From the NCBI GenBank assembly GCA_949775045.1, contig OX459103.1, positions 12,074,605 to 12,138,604 on the forward strand: a DNA stretch of 64,000 nt. Reading direction: 5' to 3'. Position numbers and translations under genes: made by a program. The notes beneath the pieces were generated by a model, which was given only the letters and a program-made list of their open reading frames with translations, did not search any database and was not told the origin of the DNA. The number at the start of each line of letters is the position of its first letter. Position 1 is the first letter of the stretch. This document shows, one piece after another, positions 12,046 to 23,344 of the stretch. The stretch is from Metridium senile (Eukaryota > Cnidaria > Anthozoa > Actiniaria > Metridiidae).

Positions 12046-13479
12046 CTAGCAATCTCTGCTATAATTTGGATTCCAAATAGCTTCATTTGAATTGTATTTA
12101 TAGCAATAAAAATTTCCAAAAATACACATTTCTGCTTGCTCTTTCTGATGGTGGTGCTTATTTTCTAAGATTAGGTGTTTTATTTTTGAAAGTCAATTGT
12201 CATTCGGTCTATAGATTGAAATGTCTTTGGTCTGTTGTTAGACAATCCTGCTGTGTAGCATGACTATAGTGTGTTATCATATTATGCATGAGAATTTGAT
12301 ATTGTAATCAAAGGTGAAGGGATTTTACGAAAGAATTTATTCAAATAAAGTTGTAAAAAAAAAAAATTTGCTGTACGTACTTGCTCACTGTTGGAATATG
12401 GTCCAGAAGCCCAAACACCATACCTTATCCCTTCCCCTACCACGAGAAATGAAAGATTGGGGAGGTAAAATAAGCATAGCTTCTGAATCTTGGTATATAC
12501 AGTCAATGTCATTAACACTGTCCACCAAAAAAATGACATTAACACTGAAAGAAATGTCACGTGACACAACATAGATTCGCTCTAAATACTCGAGATTAGC
12601 ACTAATTGTGAACATAGATTTCAACATTTCCACTGCTGTTAATCTCCACTTTACTTGGACAACGTTAGTGATTGTATAACATAAAAGACGAGTTAATACC
12701 CGTGGTTAATAATATCGTCCCGTTGTTAATATAGGTCACATACGTGTGCATAATCAAAAGCATTACCAATACTGAAATGAAGCCTTGTTCAGTGTGTTTG
12801 CGTGAGATGGGTGACCTCGACCTGGCGAGACAATCCACCTACGTGCCTGTGATGATGTTATTCATGGTGTGCTGCTTGTGTCATGAAAGAAAGATGAGTG
12901 GAAGGCCAGCTGAGGTTAGAGGAAGTTAACATGGGTTTACGTACGGAAGATAACATTTCATCGTGCTTTAATAAAGGTAGGGGGAGGAAGAAGGATTGAC
13001 GGTTAAGGGGTTAGTGTTGAAAGAAAGGGAGTTAAAGTAGAGAACGTGTATTAAAGGGCCATCAAAGGGCGGGGGAAGATATGCCACTATGGGGGTGTAA
13101 GACACATCGACAAATCTAATAACTTGATGACTGATAATTATTGTTTACACGTTTGACTGAACAGTAGATTTCTTGAGATATCATTCAAAACTACACTATT
13201 TATCAATTACTAGTTTTTATTTCTCAAAATTCTACACATAAATATCATAAAAAAAACAATAAGTTAATGTCTAGAAGAAAACTATACTATTGTGACTTAA
13301 ATATATTTGATAAACGTTTTCACTAGAACTGTAGTAATAACTGTTATATATTTTCTTTTCTGCTAGGAACTCGAACTCAATGGATTTCTCAATGGTCTTT
13401 CGCTGTATAGCTATCGGTATAAGAAAACATTTTAAATAACACGATCTATATATAGATCAAATCGGCATAGATTACGCTT

Positions 13480-13610
13480 TGCTATGTAGGTTTTGACCCC
13501 GTTTTTTTCAAAAAAATTTCACGTGACATTGAAATACATAAGAAAAAAAAATCTTATTTTCAAAAGATTTGAATTGAGCCAAAACGTACATAGCAACGCG
13601 TTAGCCTTTC
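13480..13610. mobile_element. degraded copy of the AATAGACCTAATC-type MITE
   Basis: Shares CACGTGACATTGAAATACATAAG-like sequence, AAGATTTGAATTG and ACGTACATAGCAACGCGTTAGC with the better preserved element at 37171-37358. Its ends are eroded. Confidence 0.55.
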
Positions 13611-13922
13611 CTTCTTTCTCTTTTCTATATACCTGTTGAACCTTGCTTATAGTACTCGCACAAATAAGATATTTCCTTCTTTGTCTTTTTTCTATATACC
13701 TGTTCAAAAAGGTTGATGGTCTGAAATATAAAGTAACTATAGCTGCACATTTAGATATACTGAAAGTTGAACAAAGTAGTTTGCAGTATAGTTAAATGTG
13801 TGTTATTTAAATACAATTAACGGAAAAAGAAAAGAAATACAGTAGATCCAGCTTCAGACTCATCTATCAGACCGTCAACCCTTTTTGAAACATATCCTCT
13901 TGTTTTGTCCTGGTATAGTGTT

Positions 13923-14165
13923 CTATTTACTATTCTTACAAGAGACATTCATGAATGGGCAAAGGACTTGCAACCCAGGTGGACATCGGTACAGTTGAAA
14001 CTCTGTAGACTGAAGCTTTGGGTTGGATGTCATGGTTACTTGGCCATTAATAGTACTGGCTAAATACCTACTGGTTGCTACAGACTTGAACCTCACGCAA
14101 TCTGAGCACGAATTTGATGATTTGATATAAAACTTGTGGCTGTTGGTCACTCCGTTTGATGGTTT
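13923..14165 (-). CDS. candidate terminal exon with a beta-trefoil-like repeat
   Basis: Read on the minus strand, an acceptor (TGATTCTAG) is followed by 80 codons and a stop. The segment from CVRFKSV through SRYLAS, NGQV and FQLYRC has the spacing of one beta-trefoil repeat, as in fascin- or FGF-type folds, with five further cysteines, mostly near the end. The fold call rests on pattern only. Phase in is 0, but the nearest upstream candidate exon (15887-16070) ends in phase 1, so they cannot be joined directly. It may belong to a secreted protein together with the minus-strand candidates at 15.9-18.8 kb. Confidence 0.3.
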   Translation of the reverse strand, partial: KPSNGVTNSHKFYIKSSNSCSDCVRFKSVATSRYLASTINGQVTMTSNPKLQSTEFQLYRCPPGLQVLCPFMNVSCKNSK

Positions 14166-15851
14166 CTAGAATCAGATAAGATAATAGTTGTTAGTATAAT
14201 TAACCAATTATTCCTAAGCCGAGGTGAATTATGGGAAATAATATAAATACGTATGTGAGTATGGAATATCGCGCACGCTGATTGGTTCCAGAACTTCGGA
14301 CTATTTTCGATAATCACCAACGGCGTTTCTCGCGCTTTTAGCGTAGCATCTCACTGCATGTGCCGAATCTAATACAAATGAATTCAAACAATAAGTTTTG
14401 TTCATTTACATTTTATTCGACACATGTGAGATGCAACGTTTGAACAAAGCCTTAGAAATAAGAATTGGACAGGGTTGGTTTTTTTTAAAAAGATGGTTAA
14501 TTTTATTATTATTTTTAAATATTCCTTATTATTCTTCTCATAACCTGGACTTTTTCTAGATTCTTCTTCTTCAATATTCAGCTCACTCGGTTATTAATTC
14601 AGTAAATAATAACCGAGGCAAATCCAAGTTCTTTTATTCACCGATATTCATAAAAAATAATATGTTCTTCGCCAGTCATGGCTGCTAATTACCATCATCA
14701 TATATCTATGTATAGGAACTTACTTCTAGTGTGAACGGGCTTCCTGTGCTGTGCGCTGTCAGATAGTATCTTGTGTCATGTGACCACCGAAATGTGGCTG
14801 CCAGTTGTTTTCCAATATCAAACTTTTTTACCTCAAAATCTAAACGGAAAAAATATTAATTGATTTTCAAATAATGATAATGATAATATACAATGATGAT
14901 AATGATAACAATGATAATAAATTTTAAGTTTGAAATCTTTTCAATGTATTTTGTATTTTTATGGTCAACTTTACGTGATAGTTTATCAGAGGTATATCTC
15001 TCTCGTGATCTCCAAACGCACAAAAGTCAATCGGATGTTATTAATTTTCGCTTGAATGAGGCCAGACCTCTTAACAGTTTCATCAGCATCAATCAGTCTT
15101 ACAACGAGTATTTAATGTTTTATTGATTAAATAAAATACTACAAATAGTTTTTCTTCGCCGCCAATAGAACCGCCAGGAAGCAGCGAAAGAAAAGGTCAG
15201 TGAAGAAGATTCCTGTTTTTCCTTCTCGTTTGACTATGCATGCGCTCTAAGCAGAAGGAGCCCAAAGTACGGTATAAATTAGTAAATGTTTTCGAAAGGA
15301 TAAGCGGTAAAGAGCGCCGGAAAACTATAAATTCAGCCACAAAGTGTTTTCTTGAGCTGAGGGAGGTTAATACTTCATGTATGAGTCACAGGAAGACTAC
15401 CTTGTGAGTACGTAAATGTAATATTGATGCACGTAGAGTGAGATACTCTAATATGTTAACAAATGATTGACTGGCCGTAAAAGTAACTTGTTTTCTCTAG
15501 TTGTAGATAACCACTAAAGTGCAAATAATTACTAACTATTTAGTTATTGTTAACTAAGAATTCACTCAGACATGAGCCACACAATACACATTACTCATGA
15601 AGGATACAATAGTTGCACTGTTCCGCCCCAGTGATATCCACAAGCTTGTACAAAATCGTACAGTTAGACAATACATAATTAGTTTTGTTTCGAGCATATA
15701 TGGCGTGTACTATACGGGGTTTTTTTTTTCAAAGATTCATGTGGTTTGGATAAACATTCTTCAGGAAATTCAGTATACTATTAAACTCTAATTCTTTTTT
15801 TAAGTTTTCCTATTTTTCTTGCCTAAAATGATGCACTTTATTTTCTAATTC

Positions 15852-16070
15852 CTATATATGAATGAGAACTATGGTTTTCTTATTACCTGAATACTTCTTG
15901 TCCTGGCAGCAATGTCCTTGTATGTTTGTGCTCGTCGGGGAGCCATTTTTGTCCATTTCGATCTTTACCAATGTACAGTCAGTTAGCTGGGCTCTAAATA
16001 CAGAACGTATCTTGTAGGTATCGCGGCCTGCTTTGACTGAGCAAATGCTCATGAAGAATGAAAAAACAAC
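15852..16070 (-). CDS. candidate exon, cysteine-containing secreted-type protein
   Basis: The acceptor TTATTTCAG ends at 16071. The open frame starts with a hydrophobic stretch (VVFSFFMSICSV), continues through AQLTDCTLVKIEMDKNG and QGHCCQDKKYS, and reaches a stop at 15852-15854. An AATAAA on the minus strand (15838-15843) follows directly, so this could be a terminal exon. Alternatively the donor CAG|GTAATAAG would end the exon at 15887 in phase 1. Family not recognised. Confidence 0.3.
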   Translation of the reverse strand, partial: VVFSFFMSICSVKAGRDTYKIRSVFRAQLTDCTLVKIEMDKNGSPTSTNIQGHCCQDKKYSGNKKTIVLIHI

Positions 16071-17032
16071 CTGAAATAAAAAAGAGACAAATTGTGTAAA
16101 GACATGAGTAGCGTGCGAGCTGTTTCTACATGGTGGTTCCCTGTGTTACTGTCGAAGAACGCCTGGTTATTTTCGTCCATCAACTTTTGATAACTTTAGT
16201 ATACAAAAAGTCCATATATTTTATGTTATGACATCAAGTTCTTTGCGAAAATTACAGAATTGTCTTTGAATGTCCAGACGAAAAACAGTTTACTAGATTA
16301 GGAAAGCCTATTCCTTCTTTTCTGCTTTCAACACACTACTTGAAGAACGGCGGATTGCTTCCGATGATAGAATGTCGACAAGAAAACACCTTCAAGCCAC
16401 CAAATTTCTGTGGTGTACTAGACTATTAGATGAATTCGTGAAAACCATTTTATATGTAGAGTCTTATAACTAATATTTATAACTAATACTTTAGATTTGT
16501 ATTTTTGTTTACATTGCATTCAACTCAAATTATTCCTTTTTGGAACCGTAAGAAAGATTTCTTTTCGTTAACCTGCAGTTTAATAAACTATAGCTAAAGA
16601 TGAAAGCTTTTTTCTATTAGTGTTTTCCAGTTACTATTCTAATATGGCCTTTTTCCATGACTAAATGTGTATGCATATAAGTTGAATCAAACATGCCTAT
16701 CTGAACATTTACTGGATTCTGTGGTACTCAACAACCTTTATCATTAAGAAATTATTGGTTTGATTTTAATAACAGCTCACATAGAGCAGAGATAATCACT
16801 ACTCGACACTTTGATTATTAAAGTATTGTAATATTTACGGCTCTCCAGAACAACATACTGATTAAAGTTGGTGATCATTCATGTGAGAGGAATATACCAA
16901 GGAACTCATTGAAGCTTTTAAAAGCACTTAATAAGCAGATTAAGAAATCCATTAATCTATAGCTGGAGTCCGGTCCAAAAAAAGTTTATCAAACTTTGCC
17001 TTACAATCTTGTTAATCAAATTTAGTACTTAC

Positions 17033-17216
17033 CAATGTTACCAGTTTGGATTCCATGTTGTGCTTTTCCTCGTGTTTGTCTAAACTCTTTGAGTTCCAAA
17101 GTTTTCATAATTTCACTGCCGAATGGAGCGATCTTAAATACTTTCGATTTCGGAAACTCGTTCAGGAAGCCGTTGGCCAACACAAGAAACATTGTGGTTA
17201 ATCGTTCGCCCACATA
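17033..17216 (-). CDS. candidate internal exon, unrecognised
   Basis: Bounded on the minus strand by an acceptor (TGCCTTCAG) and a strong donor (ATTG|GTAAGTAC). It is open for 61 codons, phase 0 in and phase 1 out, and contains MFLVLANGF and KVFKIAPFGSEI. It is 184 nt, the same length as the spliced form of the 15887-16070 candidate, though the peptides do not align. The opposite strand is also open. Confidence 0.22.
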
Positions 17217-18740
17217 CTGAAGGCAGTAATCGCTTAATACAACGGGTTTGAAGGGAACGGAGTTTAGGACGGAAGGAGTGACGGACTGTTTGACCAGTAT
17301 AAAGTAGTTATCAGAAATATAGCTTATAGCGTAACAAGAATATATATTACATAATAAAAAATACCTATAAATTAAAACAGATATATAGAATATATACTCA
17401 AATGATATATGTAGCCTTGTGGAAATTATACAATATATCCTGTCACTTTATACTGTTTCTTTTTATCAACAAGCTGTCTTTTTTTTTAAAAAAACATTAA
17501 ATTCAGAGACAAGCCTGTATAATTACAAATTGATAATTTTTAAACTTAATTGATAGATATCTTTTTTTTTATTCTTTGAGTAAATTGATGAGTAAATATA
17601 TGTATCAAGTTTAACAATCTTTTAGAGTCAGCTAAGCTTCGCGTTGTACATTTACATACATATATATATTTAATATAGGCTTTTCAACAACATTACATTT
17701 ACATACATACAAATCTTTAATAGAAGTTTAAGTGCTTTTCCACAACTATTTACAATCGACAGCAAGATTACATTTACATAATCATGGGAGCTTACACTGA
17801 ATGTTCATAATAAATCTTATTATCTATTTGCTTAAAGAATGTAGGTGAAAAACAAAATGATAAAAAGTTCAACACTAGTCAGTGTCAACACTAAAAATAC
17901 GTGTATTCTTCTTCAAGATCTTTTTTAAGTTTCTACTGTCCAGACGATTATAAATTATGTATTACCGATGTACAAGAAATCAAATCTGATAGTCTGTAGT
18001 TTTGCCAGTGAACTATTCTCTTGTGTAGAAACTTGTCAATATTCTTGAACAACAAACTTAATACTAACATTGGTTTTGAAAAAGTTTATTCTGATGTCAC
18101 CTATAAAAAAAAAAACAATGTCGAGAGATGTTAGAAGAGGCGCCTGTGATGGTGTTCTGTTCCCCGCAAGAAAACCCTTTAAAGGTCAAGAGTTTTTACA
18201 ATCTATTTTAGCTTCAATCAACTGGATCTCTTATATATTTCCGTATTTAATTTATTTTTAATCAGATTTACTTTCTTTATACTTTTGGAAAAAAAGAAAA
18301 AAACGTTCTTCGGTCCTGTAGTCCTTGTTCTGTTTTAACTTTTCCAAAACCTAAAGACGCAATGCTGTGCGTTGCTCTGACCATATCCTCTCAGGATGCT
18401 TGTAATCTTCCGATTGTTGCTCACTGAACACGCTACCGCACACAAGCTAGCAGCTAGATCACTAACCGACAATCACTGCATAGATAGATGTAGACATACA
18501 CATAGAATCACATGCAAGAACAACCTGCATGTTGCCGGATTCAAACAGCATGTAAATAAAAGACACACCTTTAATTGAGTTGTATTTATGATTATACTCA
18601 CGATGCCACACACGATAAAAAAGTAATTTAAAATCAAAGCACAGGAAATCAAAAAAGACTCGACAGATACAACAGTTTTCGTTTTGCTCAATAACCAGCA
18701 TGTATTTGAAACAAATACCTGAAATGAACTTGTACCTTAC

Positions 18741-18839
18741 TTGCTTTACCACACACACGGTAACACCGATATTATACCAAAAGCAGCACATTACAATAGA
18801 GGATATTACAAGAACTGGAAAACTAGACAGAAGATGCAC
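18741..18839 (-). CDS. candidate signal-peptide exon
   Basis: An ATG opens 33 codons with a strongly hydrophobic core (FPVLVISSIVMCCFW) and ends at a donor CAA|GTAAGG, phase 0. That phase would fit the exons starting at 17216 or 16070. The frame also stays open past the donor for 125 codons in all, so splicing is not proven. Confidence 0.22.
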
Positions 18840-19139
18840 CGAGTCTCTCTACTCTTGTATAGAATAGATAACTTTATTATTATTTTCATTATTCATCTAA
18901 CAGATTATTATTTATATATTTAAATATTCATTTTCCTAATCATTCAATTACAGTGATGTACGTACCCCCTTTTGCAGGGCCCCCGATTACTTTATATATA
19001 CTTGTACATCAATCAATTACATAATACACAAATCAATACATTATTTTATTGATTTGTGCATTATAGAATTTATTGATTTGTGTATTGTGTATTGTATAAT
19101 TTATTGTTTTGTTATTATAGAATTTATTGATTTACAAGT

Positions 19140-19365
19140 ATATAATAGTTAATTGATTTGTATATGATAATATAATTGAATGGTTTGTATATAATATAGT
19201 TAATTAATTTGTATATGATAATATAATTGAATGGTTTGTATATAATATAGTTAATTAATTTGTATATGATAATATGATTGAATGGTTTGTATATAATATA
19301 GTTAATTGATTTGTATATGATAATATAATTGAATGGTTTGTATATAATATAGTTAATTAATGTGT
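19140..19365. repeat. 51-bp AT-rich minisatellite, about 4 copies
   Basis: Units start TAGTTAATTRATTTGTATATG and end GGTTTGTATATAATA, with single-base variants. The 93-codon minus-strand frame of Tyr/Ile/Asn is a by-product. Confidence 0.9.
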
Positions 19366-19367
19366 AT

Positions 19368-19510
19368 AGAGTACAAAAATTAAAAGTGTGCAACATAAAC
19401 ACCACTAAATACTGCTAAATTATGCTAATTCTATTGTTCTCTATTGTTTAATCAACACTATTTAGTGGTAAATAGTGCAAAGTATTGCACACTTTTAGTA
19501 TTTGTACTCT
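19368..19510. mobile_element. MITE with AGAGTACAAA termini
   Basis: Left end AGAGTACAAAAATTAAAAGT, right end the inverse of AGAGTACAAATACTAAAAGT. Both arms continue with GTGTGCAA and CACTAAATA phrases. Flanks read TAT and ATA, compatible with a TA target duplication. 143 bp, no coding capacity. Confidence 0.7.
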
Positions 19511-19609
19511 ATAATCTATATGATATAATGTTAGCATTTAATTGGATCGATTCATTTCTGTATAAGTGCCAGTTTGTAGGATTAACGGAGCACGTGGGTT
19601 GAAGAAGCA

Positions 19610-20200
19610 AGGACACTCCCAAACAAAATTATTTCCTTGTATGAGTATCCCATGCAGGTCAAAAGCTTGTTGACCACCACTTGACAAATCCTTATTCTCA
19701 TTTTATTTAATTTTACTGAAAACTAAATTTCAGTTAGTTGTCTATTTGGTTGACGTCACCTAAAATAGTCCTCTAAGCTAGCGTAACGGTCAAGTAGATC
19801 AGAAGGCTTTCCATGCAATTCATGATCAACAAACATTTACAAGAAAGATAGGAAAAAACACAAGGCAAATAATCTTGTCGTTATCCCCAGCAAAAAAAAA
19901 AGCGGTTTCAAAATTATGTGACGTCAACTAAAACAGTAGTTTGCTTATTCCATTTAATTTGTTCCTGCATGTGGGTGCCATTTTATCAAGTGTTGGTCAA
20001 CAAGCTGTTGACCTGGGGTACTCAAGGAAAGAAAGGGACCTTTCTTGCTTATAAGTTGTAATCTCCTTTTTCCTTCAAGCCGGTACTTTATTTTGTCAAG
20101 TGTTGGTCAACAATGCAAGCTGTTGACCAGGAGTACTCAAGGAAAGAAAGGGAGCTTTCTTCCTTATAAGTTGTAATCTCCTTTTTTCTGCAAGTGCTGT
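19610..20200. repeat. duplicated and inverted repeat block
   Basis: About 100 bp starting TCAAGTGTTGGTCAACAA occurs twice in direct order (about 19988-20085 and 20096-20195), both with GTTGACC, GTACTCAAGGAAAGAAAGGGA and TTATAAGTTGTAATCTCC. A partial inverted copy sits near 19615-19685. Confidence 0.75.
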
Positions 20201-20826
20201 TCGAATTATGGATGTCAGTTGATATATATTGTATATAGCTGCATGGTTTGAATATATCTAAGCTGCTTTTAAATGAACTTGATCTGCTATAACACTGACA
20301 CGATTTATAGTATAATTAGGTCTCTGTTTATTTTTGAATTAAGAAGCCAGGTTTCTATATCTCTTTTTTTTTAAATCATTTGTTGTTGTTTTTAATTCTT
20401 ATGGGCTTATGCCAACCTAATATTATAAATGACTGTGACATCAATTTCTCTAAAATTAGAACCGGAAGGAAACAGCAATAAAAATAGCAAAATCGTCCGA
20501 GGACTTTCCGATGACAAAACATTTACGATCGTGATTTATTAAATTTTGGGTCAGGACCTATTTCCCGATAATTTGTCCAAAAAACCTTTATAATCGTGAT
20601 TCATTCGGGGACACGAGTAAACCCCGAATATTTCCAGACCAAAGGTTTATCGATCATAATTCACATTCAAAAATACACCCAAGAGACGTGCTGACAAAAC
20701 ATGGTCATTTTGATTTACATCGTCATAATCGTTCTTTTATAATCATCATTATTTAGGTGTTATCATTTCCCCCACTCTTTAATAACGTAATGGCCGTACA
20801 AAAATAACTGTTATCCGTTATTCCCG

Positions 20827-21007
20827 ACGTAGCTAATCGGACAAAATCGAACGTTCGATTAATCGAACTTAATCGAACGTAATCGAACACTAATCATGTG
20901 ATTAAGTTTGATTAAATTCGGTAATCAGACAAAATCGAACACTCACAATTTTTTTAGCTTAATCAAACTTAATCAGACATAATCGAAAGTAATCGAATGT
21001 TCGATAA
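20827..21007. repeat. ATCGAAC-rich cryptic repeat
   Basis: Many TAATCGAACRTAATCGAAC and TTCGATTAATCGAA phrases in both orientations, so the region can fold on itself. The texture resembles the ATCGAT arms of the element at 32567-33603, but the repeated word differs. Confidence 0.75.
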
Positions 21008-21533
21008 AGTTCTATAAATGATTTATCACAAGCTGTTACTGATATTTACTGGTAATTCGAGTAACTGAGAAATACAGTACAGCTCGAATGAATTGTCCGG
21101 CAAATTGTAGAATTTTAGCGTGTATATAGTACACACGCTTTCTTGTTCCGAAAACTGCTGGTAGCTTCGTATAGCGTGCACATATTCACGTACCTAATTA
21201 AGAGTAACTTGTGTACACTACTTTTCTTTTGTTATTGGTAAACTGTATTCCTTTATCTGACACAGAGCACGCGAAAAAAAGCCACAGTTAATGAATTCAT
21301 TGGAAGAAAGTTACACGAGATATAATATATTTCTGTTAAGACGGACCATACATATTTAATATATGAATTGGCTCTGGAGGGGGGTGAGATCAATTGAAAA
21401 AGAATATCGAGCAACTCTACATTCACTTAACCATAATGCATTGTGTTTTTTGGGGTAGGTATCCAATTCATTTGAATTAAATTACAATTTGTACTTTCAA
21501 ATAACCACAATGCATTTAAGTCTTTTCTTTTCG

Positions 21534-21542
21534 TTTTTTTTT

Positions 21543-21582
<40 letters not shown>
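21534..21582. repeat. T19-G30 homopolymer junction
   Basis: A run of about 19 T followed directly by 30 G. One of many long G/C tracts in the window; its length in the assembly may be unreliable. Confidence 0.9.
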
Positions 21583-21583
<1 letters not shown>

Positions 21584-23344
21584 GATAGCTAGATATTGTA
21601 ATTCAAATTGAAGTTGTGAATTGAATTTTTTAAATTTATCTCAGCCCGATCCAGAACCCATTCTTGGTCCATTCTTGGTCCGTCTTTGTATGTTCAGACT
21701 TGAAAAAATACGTATGTGAAAGGAGGAATAGGGGTAAAGGAGGTAAAGGAGGTAAAGGAGGAAAATTAGGAAAAGGAAGAAAAGGAGGAATAAAACGAAA
21801 AGCAGGAAAAGGAGGAAATGGAGGAAAGGAGGAAAAATAATTCCTCGACATATTGTCAAAATATATGTCAAAATATTCACAAATTCCAAGAAAAGCACGA
21901 AAAAATGTTGTTGCCTTTGACAATAGAAAAACATTTGATTTTACTCTGAATTGAGGCTATCACTGTGCAAATGGGCTTTTTGTCAAATAGTACAGCGATG
22001 ATAGATAACACATGGTCCATTCATGGCTGATTCTCAATAGATGTTAGATATTGATTTTTACCATTTTATAATCTAGTGTTTTATAATTTTATACATACCA
22101 CAGCAAAAGATTTTATTCTGATATTCATATATATTTTAAAGCAAAGAAAAGCCTAAAAATAGGTAATATATAATCATGGTTAAGTTCTTTTTAACTGATC
22201 TATATATAAATGGAAATGGTTTAGTCATTCTTATCATTAAATATATCCCTTTAAAATCCCAGCATTCACTTTGGTCTTGGCGTGATGCTTGTTGCTTAAG
22301 CTACGACAACGATTTTTGTTTGTATATCGCCTATTCCTTATGGCACATTGGAGCTGCACAGGTAAGGAAATCAAATAAGAAATTAGATAAGATACAATGT
22401 GAAATGTATACAATCCCGGGATACAATTTACACTTCTAACTGTTACGGTTGAAACTGATAATGATTGGTTGATGGATGGTAATCTTGTCGTGTTCGTAGT
22501 GTTTGATTAGCCGTACTGTCCTTGGGGTATATAGGGGTGGGGGGTTGTTTGTTGTATTTCCCAACACAGCTGTTTCATATAGTATTACTGCCGTATACTA
22601 GCTAGTTATCACACACAGCTAATTATAGCTTTGATCACTTTGTTAAACTGGGTCGCAAATCTACAGACTGAAGACTAGCCGAGAATAATTTGGTGAGTTT
22701 TAATTGAGACAATTGCATAGTATCGGGTATGCTCGTTTGATATTTTCAACAACAACTATTCGTTTAAACGCGATACGGCCGCGGAAGTCCTTTATAAAAA
22801 GACGCGACAAGGACGCATATTATATATATATTATATACAAATAGAAAAGGGAACAAGTTTCGCTATGCATGTATATAGGAAGAGCATGCGTCTCCTTCGA
22901 TACTCTGGGGAGAAAAAGATGATGTTTCCAAATTTGAATATAGCCTAAAGATTCCAAATCACTAATAGACCTAGTAGATACAAATGTAAACGAAGTTAAG
23001 GGTAAAGTTGATTCGCCTGCATGCTAGGTAGGTCCTAGTGATAGGATCATCCAAGTCCCATGTAAACACCACCTTAGTAACCACTCACTTTAATAACGCT
23101 GATGATTCAATGGACTATACTTCGGCAAATTCTCATTATAAACGAAACATAAAGTTGATTCGCCTGCTAGGTAGGTCCTAGTGCTAGGATTATATCCAAT
23201 TCCCATGTAAACACCCCTGCCATTAGATGGAGACGCTAGCTTGGCATCGCTCACCACAATTTAGGTTGAGATGCAACCAATAGAAGACAATTGATCAAAT
23301 CCAGTAACAAACTAACACTTTATTGTAAGCACAGCGGGTAAATC
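21583..23344. other. intergenic, upstream of the ShKT gene
   Basis: Contains a GGA-rich stretch (21720-21840) and two direct copies of a roughly 65-bp sequence (listed separately). No supported exon. A possible 5' UTR exon ends at GAATAATTTG|GTGAGT near 22694, but nothing ties it to the ShKT gene. Confidence 0.45.
23000..23212. repeat. direct repeat pair upstream of the ShKT gene
   Basis: Two copies, about 23000-23073 and 23149-23212, of a sequence starting AAAGTTGATTCGCCTGC, continuing CTAGGTAGGTCCTAGTG and ending CCCATGTAAACACC. The second copy ends about 130 bp before the start codon at 23345. Confidence 0.8.

Larger units (their letters stand above)
11603..13922. other. intergenic, dispersed repeats, no supported gene
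   Basis: Holds two dispersed repeat copies listed separately (11873-12045 and 13480-13610). Other frames are short and lack consistent splice sites. Confidence 0.5.

Noticed and set aside
12282..12633. Overlapping frames on both strands around 12.3-12.6 kb
   Set aside because: No splice sites in register and no recognisable motif.
18462..18839. Single 125-codon hydrophobic protein
   Set aside because: No family resemblance past residue 33, and a good donor lies after codon 33; only the first part is kept as a weak exon candidate.
22263..22361. 33-codon segment between CCCAG and CACAG|GTAAGG, phase 0 both sides
   Set aside because: Splice sites are acceptable but the peptide resembles nothing and no partner exons were found.
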